In this document: positions 6,412-13,353 of the stretch, piece after piece
Numbering within the stretch: the stretch's first letter is position 1
Layout of the letters: each line of letters opens with the position of its first letter
Assembly: GCA_038528235.1 (NCBI GenBank)
Contig: JBCBEX010000104.1
Span: 1-13,706, forward strand
Reading direction: 5' to 3'
Source: JBCBEX01 sp038528235
GTDB taxonomy: Bacteria > Bacteroidota > Rhodothermia > Rhodothermales > Rubricoccaceae
DNA: 13,706 nucleotides
Program-made: the position numbers and the translations under genes
Notes under the pieces: generated by a model
The model's database searches: none
What the model was told of the DNA's origin: nothing
What the model saw: only the letters and a program-made list of their open reading frames with translations

Positions 6412-7770
6412 CTACATCCGCGTGCGGTCGTCGTGGATCGGGTAGAGGAGCTGGTAGTTACCGAAGCCCTTCTCGTCGACGAAGATGAAGCGGCGGCCGA
6501 GGCGGTTGTAGTACCAGATCTCGTAGGGCTCGACGCTGTAGTTGAAGCGGTGCTCCTCGACAAAGTCGGGCTCGCCGAAGCGGACGAAGACCTCGCCGCG
6601 GTCGGTGTTCCAGCCGTTCTCGCGGAAGCGCCCGTAGTTCTCGTTGGCGAAGTGGACGCGGTAGTAGTACTCCTCCATGCGCTCGTTGCGGCGGGTCCCG
6701 GGCGTCGGATCGCGGCGCTCCCAGAAGGAGATGAAGCGCGCAAGGCGTTCGTCCTGCGTCTCAGCGTCCAGAATGGCGCGCACGTCGCGGTCCTTGGCGA
6801 TATAGCGGAGCTGCGAGATAGCAGCGTCGAGGTCGCGGATCTGGGCATCGAGGCCGGTCCAGCGCACGTCGAACGCCTTGTCGGCGCTGGCCTGGACGGT
6901 GCCCTCGGCATCGACGAGCGCGAGTTGTAGGCGGTAGGTGCCGGCCTTGATCTCGTCCATCGGCAGGTCGAGGGTGGCGGGCGAGGCACCTGCCTGCACG
7001 TCCACGTGGGTCGTCCCGTCGAGCACGATGCCCTCGTCGGCCCGGTCTTCCTCGGAGGTGTCCATGCCAAGCAGCCCCCGTGCGAAGGTGCGCGCCGACG
7101 GAAGCTCACGGGCCCGCGCCTCCGAGATCACCTCGTAGGCGACGGTGAGTGGTTGCGCGCGGTCGCTGACGATCTCGTAGAAGACGGTGAGCGTCTCGCG
7201 CTCGGACTCGACGACGTTGGAGACGTTCGGCTCCAACGTCTGCGTGGCCGCGTCGTACGCATTGAGGAGGATCGGCCCGGCGAGCGCCACGCCCACCGTG
7301 AAGTCGGGCACCGTCACCGGGATTTCGCGGACGAACGCGCGGCGGCTGGCCCCGTCTTCGAGTTGGATCTCGAGGAGGTAGCGCCCGGCGTCCAACGCGA
7401 GCGTCTGCGTAGTGGCGTCGAGCAGCGAGTCGGCCTGGGTGGCGTCGTAGTCGGGGACGGTGACGCGGCGCTCCCACTGGCGGCTCTCGACGAGCGTCTG
7501 CGCGTTGCCGTCGGCGTCCGCGCGGTAGAGGTCTGCGGTGATCGTGTAGGTCGCCTCGAAGCCCTCGTCGCGGCTGAGGAAGCGGAGGTTTTTGTACGGA
7601 GCCGAGGCGTAGACATCGAGACGGGCTTGGTCGCCCTCCGCGGGCCCCACCATCGTCTCGGCGAAGAACTCAGGCTCGTAGGCAGCGCGCTGGGCAGAGA
7701 GCGGAGCCGCCGCCAGCACTAAGGCGACGATCAGCAGCGCGCGACAGGCAAGCAGGCGACAGGAAGCCAT
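6412..7770 (-). CDS. GWxTD-domain exported protein of unknown function
   Basis: A 452-residue protein from the ATG at 7768-7770. MASCRLLACRALLIVALVLA opens a signal peptide with probable cleavage at PLSA|QR (about 26/27). No lipobox is present. The middle is beta-rich, with repeated YxLEIQLEDG / YRLQLALVDAEG strands and the dipeptide-like RADLY / DSLLDATTQTL segments. The C-terminal region has a conserved helical stretch (FISFWERRDPTPGT) followed by the signature GWNTDRGEVFVRFGEP (386-401) and EPYEIWYYNRLGRRFIFVD. This GWxTD domain is found mainly in Bacteroidota, Rhodothermota and relatives and has no established function. The open frame extends to 8082, but the extra 104 residues are Arg/Pro/Ala-rich shadow sequence with no signal-peptide logic. 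It ends at a strong terminator. A 380-bp gene-free gap precedes it. Confidence 0.9.
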   Translation of the reverse strand: MASCRLLACRALLIVALVLAAAPLSAQRAAYEPEFFAETMVGPAEGDQARLDVYASAPYKNLRFLSRDEGFEATYTITADLYRADADGNAQTLVESRQWERRVTVPDYDATQADSLLDATTQTLALDAGRYLLEIQLEDGASRRAFVREIPVTVPDFTVGVALAGPILLNAYDAATQTLEPNVSNVVESERETLTVFYEIVSDRAQPLTVAYEVISEARARELPSARTFARGLLGMDTSEEDRADEGIVLDGTTHVDVQAGASPATLDLPMDEIKAGTYRLQLALVDAEGTVQASADKAFDVRWTGLDAQIRDLDAAISQLRYIAKDRDVRAILDAETQDERLARFISFWERRDPTPGTRRNERMEEYYYRVHFANENYGRFRENGWNTDRGEVFVRFGEPDFVEEHRFNYSVEPYEIWYYNRLGRRFIFVDEKGFGNYQLLYPIHDDRTRM

Positions 7771-8150
7771 AGCGAATGGAGAGGCGGAGTCGTGGCAGGG
7801 AGGATGAGCGCCCAGAGCTGGAATTGAGAGCGGCGCGGGGCGCAGCACGAGGCGTGGGGGAGCAAGCACTCGCATGCGGCGAGCAACGTAAACATCCGAT
7901 GCGGATGCAGGCAACGCACCCCGGGAGCAAGCGAGCCGCCGCCATGCGCGCCGAATGGGCTCGACGCTAGGCCGAACGGCAGCGTGCCGGGGGGCGCGCG
8001 TACCCGGCGAAAGCGCTACCGGGGCCGATTTGTGCCCTCTAAACGCCCTGGGCATCGTCCCGCAACCACGAACGCTATCCATGACGGGACCGTGCTTTCT
8101 GTTGGCAGCGTGCTCTGTGACTGAAGCCTGCGTTCTCCCAGGAGCGGGGT
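7771..8150. other. 380-bp gap between ftsY and the GWxTD gene
   Basis: No convincing gene, tRNA or terminator was found. The gap should hold the promoter of the GWxTD gene (minus strand), but no clear sigma-type promoter could be picked out. Two short dyads are present: ctcgc-atgcg-gcgag (7869-7883) and catccg-atg-cggatg (7893-7907), 10 bp apart and about 100-137 bp upstream of the GWxTD start. An open frame continuous with the GWxTD gene crosses most of the gap but looks non-coding. Confidence 0.6.
7869..7907. promoter_or_regulatory. Two adjacent 15-bp dyads upstream of the GWxTD gene
   Basis: The first dyad has 5-bp arms ctcgc/gcgag around atgcg; the second has 6-bp arms catccg/cggatg around atg. 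They are spaced about two helical turns centre to centre (24 bp). They could be tandem operator half-sites. In GC-rich DNA short dyads are common, so the call is tentative. Confidence 0.25.
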
Positions 8151-9104
8151 CTACTGGAAGAGCGCCTGCACGAACGCGGCGCGGTCGAACACCTGGAGGT
8201 CGTCGATGCCCTCGCCCACGCCGATATACTTTACGGGGATCTGGAACTCGTTCGAAATGCCAATCACGATCCCTCCCTTGGCAGTGCCGTCGAGCTTGGT
8301 GAGGACGAGGCCGGTCACGTCGACGGCCTGCGTGAAGGCTTCGGCCTGCCGGATTGCGTTCTGCCCGGTCGAGGCGTCGAGCACGAGCAACACTTCGTGC
8401 GGCGCGCCGGGCACCTGGCGGTCCATGACGCGCTTCACCTTGGTGAGCTCGTCCATGAGCCCGAGCTTGGTGTGCAGGCGGCCCGCCGTGTCCACGAGCA
8501 CGACATCGGAGCCGCGCGCGTTGGCCGCCGCGAGCGTGTCGAAGGCGACCGCGGCGGGATCGGCGCCGTGGTACTGCTTGATGATCTCGACCTCGGAGCG
8601 CTGCGCCCAGATGTCGAGCTGCTCGATGGCGGCGGCGCGGAACGTGTCGGCCGCGCCGAGGAGCACCGAGCGACCCGCCTGCTTATAGCGGTGTGCGATC
8701 TTGCCAATCGAGGTCGTCTTGCCGACGCCGTTGACGCCGACCACCATCACCACGTGCGGGTGGTTGGGCAGCGGCGCGTCGAAGTCCGCCGGGCGGTCGG
8801 GCGCGCTGGAGAGCATCAGGTCCGCGATCTCCTCGCGCACGATGCCGTCGAGCTCGGACGTGGAGACGTACTTGTCGCGCGCCACCCGCGCCTCGATGCG
8901 GCGGATGATATCGACGGTTGTCTTGACGCCAACATCGCTGGTAACGAGCACCTCTTCGAGGTCGTCGAGGACCTCGTCGTCCACGGAGTCCTTGCCCGCC
9001 ACGGCGCGCGTGAGCTTACCGAAGAAGCTGGTGCGGGTCTTCTCCAGCCCGGCTTCGAGCTTTTCCTGCTCTTTCTCCTTCTTGCCGAATCCAAACAGGG
9101 CCAT
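8151..9104 (-). CDS. ftsY: Signal recognition particle receptor FtsY
   Basis: A 317-residue SRP-type GTPase that docks ribosome-SRP complexes at the inner membrane. After a short Lys/Glu-rich N-terminus (MALFGFGKKEKEQEKL) comes the helical N domain (about 20-110) with DDLEEVLVTSDVGV. The NG domain follows: G1 GVNGVGKTT (123-131), DTFRAAAIEQL (153-163), DTAGR (205-209), TKLDGTAKGG (269-278) and GVGE (295-298), ending LQVFDRAAFVQALF. It lacks the long acidic A domain of E. coli FtsY, as is common outside Enterobacteria. The ATG at 9102-9104 was chosen because the MALFGFGKK opening is typical; an ATG at 9150-9152 would add 16 unlikely residues. No Shine-Dalgarno; the leader is C-rich. It lies between a pgsA-like gene and the GWxTD gene, both on the same strand, with gaps too large for translational coupling. 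Confidence 0.97.
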   Translation of the reverse strand: MALFGFGKKEKEQEKLEAGLEKTRTSFFGKLTRAVAGKDSVDDEVLDDLEEVLVTSDVGVKTTVDIIRRIEARVARDKYVSTSELDGIVREEIADLMLSSAPDRPADFDAPLPNHPHVVMVVGVNGVGKTTSIGKIAHRYKQAGRSVLLGAADTFRAAAIEQLDIWAQRSEVEIIKQYHGADPAAVAFDTLAAANARGSDVVLVDTAGRLHTKLGLMDELTKVKRVMDRQVPGAPHEVLLVLDASTGQNAIRQAEAFTQAVDVTGLVLTKLDGTAKGGIVIGISNEFQIPVKYIGVGEGIDDLQVFDRAAFVQALFQ

Positions 9105-9155
9105 CGCTAGGGGTGTGAGAGTGTGGGTTTCGCAGGAACTGTGAGGAGTCAATCG

Positions 9156-9229
9156 CCTTGTCGTGTTGAACTCAACTCAGCATCTCATCGGACCAGTGGA
9201 GATCCTGAATCAAGTTCAGGATGACAAGG
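9156..9229. repeat. 74-bp double-hairpin palindromic element (REP/MITE-like)
   Basis: Two 29-bp arms (9156-9184 and 9201-9229) are imperfect inverted copies of each other (22 of 29 positions match, with CCTTGTC identical at both ends) around a 16-base centre. The right arm is itself a hairpin: atcctgaa (9202-9209), loop tcaag, ttcaggat (9215-9222), an exact 8-bp stem. The left arm is a decayed version. On the minus strand the element begins 15 bases after the pgsA stop and ends about 52 bases before the ftsY start. It resembles GTCATCCTGAAC-type intergenic palindromes that I recall from many unrelated bacterial genomes. It could act as a 3'-end stabiliser or non-autonomous mobile sequence. 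Confidence 0.75.
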
Positions 9230-9243
9230 ACGAGAACAAGGCG

Positions 9244-9996
9244 TCATCCCAACCCCGCGCGGCGGCGGGCCTCGGGCAGTTGGCTGCGGACAATATTGCC
9301 GTTTTTATCGAGCGGGGCGTACGGCCCGAGGCGCATGATGGTTCGGAAGCGCAACGTGTAGCGGATGATGGAGACCGCCATCACGGCGGCCGTGCCGTAG
9401 ACGAGCGCGTCCATCACCTCGGGGTCGGCCTTGAGGAGCGCGGCGAGGACCGTCAGCGCGAGAAGCGTCACGGCCAGCTTGCCCGTCCAGAGGCTCGTCG
9501 TGAAGCGGCCGAGGCGGCGCGTCTGCAAGAGCCCGCCGATGGCGAGGATGCTGTCGCGCACGACCACGAGCAGCACGAACCACAGCGGCAGGCTCGGCCC
9601 CGCGCTCTCCGGGCGCGTCAGCAGCGCGACCGTCACGAACGCCGCCGCAAGCTTGTCGGCAGTGGCGTCGAGCACCTTGCCCCACTCGGTCACGGTGCCT
9701 GTCAGCCGCGCCACCATGCCGTCGAAGAAGTCCGTCGCGATCGCGGTGAGGATCAGCCCGAACATCCACCCGAGCGGGCCGCCCTGGTAGACGAGCATCG
9801 TGATCGGCACGATGAGGACGAGCCGGCTGAGCGTGAGCAGGTTGCCCGGCGTCCAAAAGCGCCCGAGATCTGGAAAGCCCGGATGCGACGGCGGCGGGAT
9901 TCGTGGCGGTGACGCTCCGGCCTGCACAGGCGCGTGCTCCCCAGCGGCATCGCTGCCAGAGGCGTCAGGCGCGTTGGACATCGGAGCAGTGGACAT
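9244..9996 (-). CDS. CDP-alcohol phosphatidyltransferase (PgsA-like)
   Basis: A 250-codon gene for an integral membrane enzyme that transfers a phosphatidyl group from CDP-diacylglycerol to an alcohol. The family motif is complete: D89-x2-D92-G93-x2-A96-R97-x8-G106-x3-D110-x3-D114 (in TDFFDGMVARLTGTVTEWGK and onward). NLLTLSRLVLIVPITMLVY (52-70) is the usual first membrane segment, and several hydrophobic segments follow. The most likely product is phosphatidylglycerolphosphate synthase, but cardiolipin- or phosphatidylinositol-type synthases share the motif. It is longer than a typical PgsA (about 180-200) because of a 45-residue Pro/Ala-rich N-terminal tail and a basic C-terminal tail (APLDKNGNIVRSQLPEARRR). 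A second in-frame ATG lies at 9979-9981. It diverges from the glycosyltransferase gene. Confidence 0.88.
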   Translation of the reverse strand: MSTAPMSNAPDASGSDAAGEHAPVQAGASPPRIPPPSHPGFPDLGRFWTPGNLLTLSRLVLIVPITMLVYQGGPLGWMFGLILTAIATDFFDGMVARLTGTVTEWGKVLDATADKLAAAFVTVALLTRPESAGPSLPLWFVLLVVVRDSILAIGGLLQTRRLGRFTTSLWTGKLAVTLLALTVLAALLKADPEVMDALVYGTAAVMAVSIIRYTLRFRTIMRLGPYAPLDKNGNIVRSQLPEARRRAGLG

Positions 9997-10038
9997 CGAT
10001 CAGGCGTGGCGGGACAAGCCGAACAAGGTAGGGGTGTT

Positions 10039-10072
10039 TTTGCGAAGGGCCTGGGGAGGCGGGGTAAATTCG
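10039..10072 (+). promoter_or_regulatory. Possible Bacteroidota-type promoter for the glycosyltransferase
   Basis: TTTG (10039-10042) and TAAATTCG (10065-10072) resemble the -33 TTTG and -7 TAnnTTTG boxes, with a spacer of 22 bases, slightly longer than the usual 19-21. Transcription would start near 10079. It lies in the divergent gap between pgsA and the glycosyltransferase and helps place the latter's start downstream of 10080. Confidence 0.35.
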
Positions 10073-10083
10073 GCGCTCGGTGT

Positions 10084-11265
10084 TTGGTCCGCTGTCTCTC
10101 GTTCGTAGCCGCCCGTCTGTTGTCGCTCGTCACCCTATTCGGCAGCGTGTTTGCCATCCAGGTGGTCGCCTGGATCGCGCTCGCTGTGGGGTTCACTCGA
10201 AGCCAACGGCGCGACGGGCCTGTAGGTGCCGCCGCGGAGCAGCTCGACCCTCCCATCACGGTCGATTTTCCGATCACCGTGGTCGTGGCGGCGCGCAACG
10301 AGGCCGAGCGCCTGCCCGCGCTCCTCGATGCGCTCCTCGGGCAGACCTATGCTCCCGGCGAGGTGCTCATCGCCGATGACGGCTCGACGGACGCCACGGC
10401 GGCCATCGCTGCAGGCTATGCGGACCGGTTGCCTGTGCGTGTCGTCCGTATCGCCGACGGGGACGCTGAAGCCGCGGGACTGCCCCGCAAGAAGCATGCG
10501 CTCAGCCGCGCCATCGCCGCTGCGCGCTACGACCGGCTCGCGTTCACCGACGCCGACTGCGTACCCGTTCCTGGCTGGCTCGCGGCCTTCGCCCGAGCCG
10601 CCGCGGCCGAGCCCGACGCGGTCCTCGTGGGCACCTCGCCGACCCGACCCGCCCGCGCCGTGCCCGACACCCCGGCGTGGCTCGCCTCGCTCGTCCGCTT
10701 CGAGACGACGGTGACCGCCTTCCTCACAGCGGCGGCGATCGGGCTCAGGCGTCCCTACATGGCCGTCGGGCGCTCGATCTCCTACCCGAAGTCGCTCTTC
10801 GAGCGCCTCGGCGGCTTCGCGCACCAGGCCGCCTCGCTCTCCGGCGACGACGACCTGCTCGTTCAGGAGGTCCACCGCCAGCGCGCCGCGCCGATTCGCT
10901 TCATCGTCGCAGCCACCGCGCCTACCGATCCGCCCGCAACGCTCGGCGCGTGGCTCCGCCAGAAGCAACGGCACACGTCCGCCGGGCGCTTCTACGACCG
11001 TGCGGCGCTGGCGCTACTCACCGGCTTCCACCTGACGCACGGGCTCGTGTGGCTCGGTGCGCCGGTCTTCTGGGCGCTCGGCAGTTGGACCGGCGCCGGG
11101 CTGCTCGCGGCGCTCCTCCTGATCCAGCGCGGCGTGCTGCGCGAACCGGCGGAGACGCTCGGCACGGCCGACGTAATGCCCGCGTGGCCGCTCTGGATGT
11201 GGGGCTATGCGCTCTACAACAGCTTTGCCGCCCCGCTCGGTGGCCTCGGAGCGCGCCGCTGGTGA
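10084..11265 (+). CDS. Membrane-anchored family 2 glycosyltransferase
   Basis: The protein has one N-terminal membrane segment (LVTLFGSVFAIQVVAWIALA), a cytoplasmic GT-A domain, and hydrophobic segments near the C-terminus (LLTGFHLTHGLVWLGAPVFW, GAGLLAALLLIQRGV, PLWMWGYALYNSFAAPLG). GT2 motifs are clear: ITVVVAARNEAERLPALLDA with VLIADDGSTDAT (nucleotide-sugar binding), FTDADC (DxD, metal), GDDDLLVQEV (acceptor-side acid/base region) and RQKQRHTSAG, the counterpart of the QxxRW-type motif. Sugar and acceptor are unknown; lipid or polysaccharide glycosylation is expected. The open frame reaches back to an ATG at 9934, but that would overlap divergent pgsA. TTG 10084, TTG 10120 and GTG 10147 are all possible starts, and 10084 is used here provisionally. 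A probable terminator follows 5 bases after the stop. Confidence 0.85.
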   Translation: MVRCLSFVAARLLSLVTLFGSVFAIQVVAWIALAVGFTRSQRRDGPVGAAAEQLDPPITVDFPITVVVAARNEAERLPALLDALLGQTYAPGEVLIADDGSTDATAAIAAGYADRLPVRVVRIADGDAEAAGLPRKKHALSRAIAAARYDRLAFTDADCVPVPGWLAAFARAAAAEPDAVLVGTSPTRPARAVPDTPAWLASLVRFETTVTAFLTAAAIGLRRPYMAVGRSISYPKSLFERLGGFAHQAASLSGDDDLLVQEVHRQRAAPIRFIVAATAPTDPPATLGAWLRQKQRHTSAGRFYDRAALALLTGFHLTHGLVWLGAPVFWALGSWTGAGLLAALLLIQRGVLREPAETLGTADVMPAWPLWMWGYALYNSFAAPLGGLGARRW

Positions 11266-11628
11266 GGCCATCGCTCCTTCCGAGCGGTTCGTTTTCCCCC
11301 GGTCTTTTCTCCCTCTCCGGACGCGAAGCCGCCCGTCACCAATCCTACACGACGACCCTATCGGGGAGGCCTCTCACTTTTTTCGGCCCGTCCGATTTTT
11401 TTAAGCGGGCGCCGGGGCTGTGTTGGCGATGCGTTCAGCCGGACCGTCGGTGAACCCGCCGCGACACCATCCTTCCGTGAAGAAAACCCAACACACGCTG
11501 GCATACCACGGGGGCATCAGGCGCACTCGGCGGGCATGACGAGGTCACGTCTCTCGCTCCAAAGTGGGAACACGCTTTGACCAGCAGGGGGCCACTGACC
11601 GCACCCGATCACCCCCTACCTCCTTCCG
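11266..11628. other. 363-bp non-coding stretch before the lipoprotein gene
   Basis: The stretch contains the glycosyltransferase terminator at its left end, then a pyrimidine-rich run (11292-11325). Two T-tracts, TTTTTT (11378-11383) and TTTTTTT (11396-11402), lie close together with gcccg/cgggc arms flanking the second (11386-11390, 11406-11410). An inverted repeat caaag-N10-ctttg spans 11560-11579. No convincing gene or RNA gene was recognised. It presumably carries the promoter of the downstream lipoprotein gene, but no clear consensus was found. Confidence 0.6.
11270..11295 (+). terminator. Probable terminator of the glycosyltransferase gene
   Basis: The stem atcgctc (11270-11276) / gagcggt (11282-11288) contains one G-T pair around a 5-base loop and is followed by TCGTTTT. 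It starts 5 bases after the stop codon. The stem is short and the T-run is interrupted, hence the moderate confidence. Confidence 0.5.
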
Positions 11629-13281
11629 ATGTCACCCCTCCGCTTCCCTCTCCGGACCACGTTTGCGTGCGCCCTGGCGCTACTCCTGGCCGCCTGCGAC
11701 TTCGCGGGCATCCAGAGCGATCTCGAAGACGCGACCACCGTACGCCTGACCGTGCCTGCTCCCCCGGCCGAGTTCGCCGTCACCGTGATCGACGCGACCA
11801 CGCAGCGCCCCATCGACGGCGAAGTGCGCCTCACCATCGCGGGCGACGATGCGGCGCTGGTCGTCGACCCGCTCTTCTTTGATCCCATCGACGAGGTCAC
11901 GACGGAGAGCGGCACGGTCGCGCTCGCCCTGCCTGACGGCACCGAGGTCTCCGCCGACGCCCCTGTCCGCTTCGAGGTGATTGCGCGGGCCGACGGCTAT
12001 GTCACGACCGGCCGCTCCATCGCCGTACGCTCCACGGGGGCCGATGTCTTCGAGGTGCGCATGCTGCCGCTTTCCGGCCAGGCGCCCGAGGGCGTGACCG
12101 TGACCGCCAACACGGGCGCGGGCGCGGCCAACAACCAGGGCCAGCTCCGTGAGACGATCACCATCACCACGCCAGCAGACCCCCAGACCCGGGCCCGCGC
12201 CACCGTGACCATCCCTGCGAGCGTCGTCATCGAGGATGCGCGCGGCCGTGCCCTGCGCGGCGACCTCGACGTGACGGTGGCCTACTACAGCCCGCAGAGC
12301 TCCGAGGCCATGGCCCTCTTCCCGGGCGGCTTCGACGACCTCCCGGTGACGCGCGCCGACGGCAGCACCGCCCGCGGCGGCACGATGCAGACCGTCGGCT
12401 TCGTCTCCATCGACATCTTCGACGAGGCGGGCCGCCGCGCCGAGCAGTTCAGCGCCCCCCTCGACGTGACGATGGACGTGCCCGCCGACATGATCAACCC
12501 GAATACCGGCGCCCCGGTCGCCCCCGGCGATGTGATTCCGGTGTGGACCTACGACGAGATCACGGGCCGCTGGGCTGAGGAGAGCAGCTTTGTCGCGACC
12601 GAGGGCGGCTTCCTGGTTGGCGCACCGAGCGAGGCCGGCCTCGTCCCGCTCAACTTTGCGGTGGACCACCTCTCGAACAAAGCGGGCGCCTGGTACAACA
12701 GCGCCGCGGCCTGCACGGACGGCGCGGAGCTCGTCCTCACCAACCGCAACCACCTGCCCGTACGCGCCGTGATCACGGTCCCCGGCTACGGCTACGCCAA
12801 CACGATCCACATGCTCAGCGACACGCTCCGCCTCGATGGCTTCCCGTCGAACATCCCGTCGGCGAACGTGGCCTTCTACTTCGAGGACAGCAGCGTCGGC
12901 AGCGTCACCGTCGACAACCCGTGTGGCGCCCGCGTGGAGGCCGAGCTGAGCAACGTGCCGTCCGATCGCGTGACGGCAGAGTTCCTCTCCAACGTGGTCT
13001 GCTCCAGCGAGAACGTGACCACGCTCCCGTCGCTCCTGATCCAGGCCAAGCGGGTCGGCGTGACGCAGCCGTCCTACCTCCGCGTCGAGAACGGCGAGTT
13101 GACGGTTTCTGGCGTCCTCATGGGTGCCGAGTACGAGGTAGCCGTGGACTACAAGACGCAGAACGACACCTACGAGCGCTACGAGCACCGCTTCGTGGCT
13201 GAGGGTGAGCTCAACGCCGAAGGGCGGGTTCGCATCGTCCAGGACTTCATCGACATCGAGCAGATCTGCGAGCGCCTCTAG
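11629..13281 (+). CDS. Large surface/envelope lipoprotein of unknown function
   Basis: A 550-residue protein with a lipoprotein signal peptide: basic start (MSPLRFPLR), hydrophobic core, and lipobox LAAC with acylated Cys23. Residues 40-150 look like a beta-sandwich of the carboxypeptidase-regulatory type (EFAVTVIDATTQRPIDGEV, RFEVIARADGYVTTGRSI). Residues about 150-330 form a second region with VTIPASVVIEDARGRALRG, FPGGFDDLPVTRADG, GFVSIDIFDEAGR, and GDVIPVWTYDEITGRW. This pattern is reminiscent of FAM171/CILP-like extracellular domains (inference). The last third contains four Cys (in AAACTDG, DNPCG, VVCSS and QICERL) that could form disulfides. It is followed 72 bp later by an outer-membrane barrel-like gene on the same strand. 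No Shine-Dalgarno; the leader is C/T-rich. No enzymatic motif was recognised. Confidence 0.82.
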   Translation: MSPLRFPLRTTFACALALLLAACDFAGIQSDLEDATTVRLTVPAPPAEFAVTVIDATTQRPIDGEVRLTIAGDDAALVVDPLFFDPIDEVTTESGTVALALPDGTEVSADAPVRFEVIARADGYVTTGRSIAVRSTGADVFEVRMLPLSGQAPEGVTVTANTGAGAANNQGQLRETITITTPADPQTRARATVTIPASVVIEDARGRALRGDLDVTVAYYSPQSSEAMALFPGGFDDLPVTRADGSTARGGTMQTVGFVSIDIFDEAGRRAEQFSAPLDVTMDVPADMINPNTGAPVAPGDVIPVWTYDEITGRWAEESSFVATEGGFLVGAPSEAGLVPLNFAVDHLSNKAGAWYNSAAACTDGAELVLTNRNHLPVRAVITVPGYGYANTIHMLSDTLRLDGFPSNIPSANVAFYFEDSSVGSVTVDNPCGARVEAELSNVPSDRVTAEFLSNVVCSSENVTTLPSLLIQAKRVGVTQPSYLRVENGELTVSGVLMGAEYEVAVDYKTQNDTYERYEHRFVAEGELNAEGRVRIVQDFIDIEQICERL

Positions 13282-13289
13282 CGCACCGA

Positions 13290-13320
13290 GGCCCGGGCGG
13301 TCCGCACCGCCGCCTGGGCC
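13290..13320 (+). terminator. GC-rich hairpin between the lipoprotein and barrel genes
   Basis: The arms ggcccgggcgg (13290-13300) and ccgcctgggcc (13310-13320) pair over 11 positions with one G-T, around a 9-base loop. It starts 8 bases after the lipoprotein stop. No T-run follows, so it may be a Rho-independent-like pause, a partial terminator, or a stabiliser that sets different levels of the two genes. Confidence 0.4.
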
Positions 13321-13353
13321 GCCCTCGCCCCATCACCCTACCCGACCGATCCC

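Noticed and set aside
7771..8082. 104-residue N-terminal extension of the GWxTD protein
   Set aside because: The ATG at 7768-7770 begins a proper signal peptide, which must be N-terminal; the upstream stretch looks non-coding.
8397..9110. 237-codon plus-strand open frame opposite ftsY
   Set aside because: It is a shadow of the conserved FtsY GTPase gene; no independent evidence.
11356..11410. Terminator formed by the T-tracts upstream of the lipoprotein gene
   Set aside because: The T-runs are not directly preceded by a convincing GC stem; the gcccg/cgggc arms enclose the second T-run instead of preceding it.
11680..13188. 502-codon minus-strand open frame opposite the lipoprotein gene
   Set aside because: Composition is V/G/R/H/A-rich with no motif, signal peptide or family resemblance; the plus-strand gene has a lipobox and coherent beta-rich sequence.
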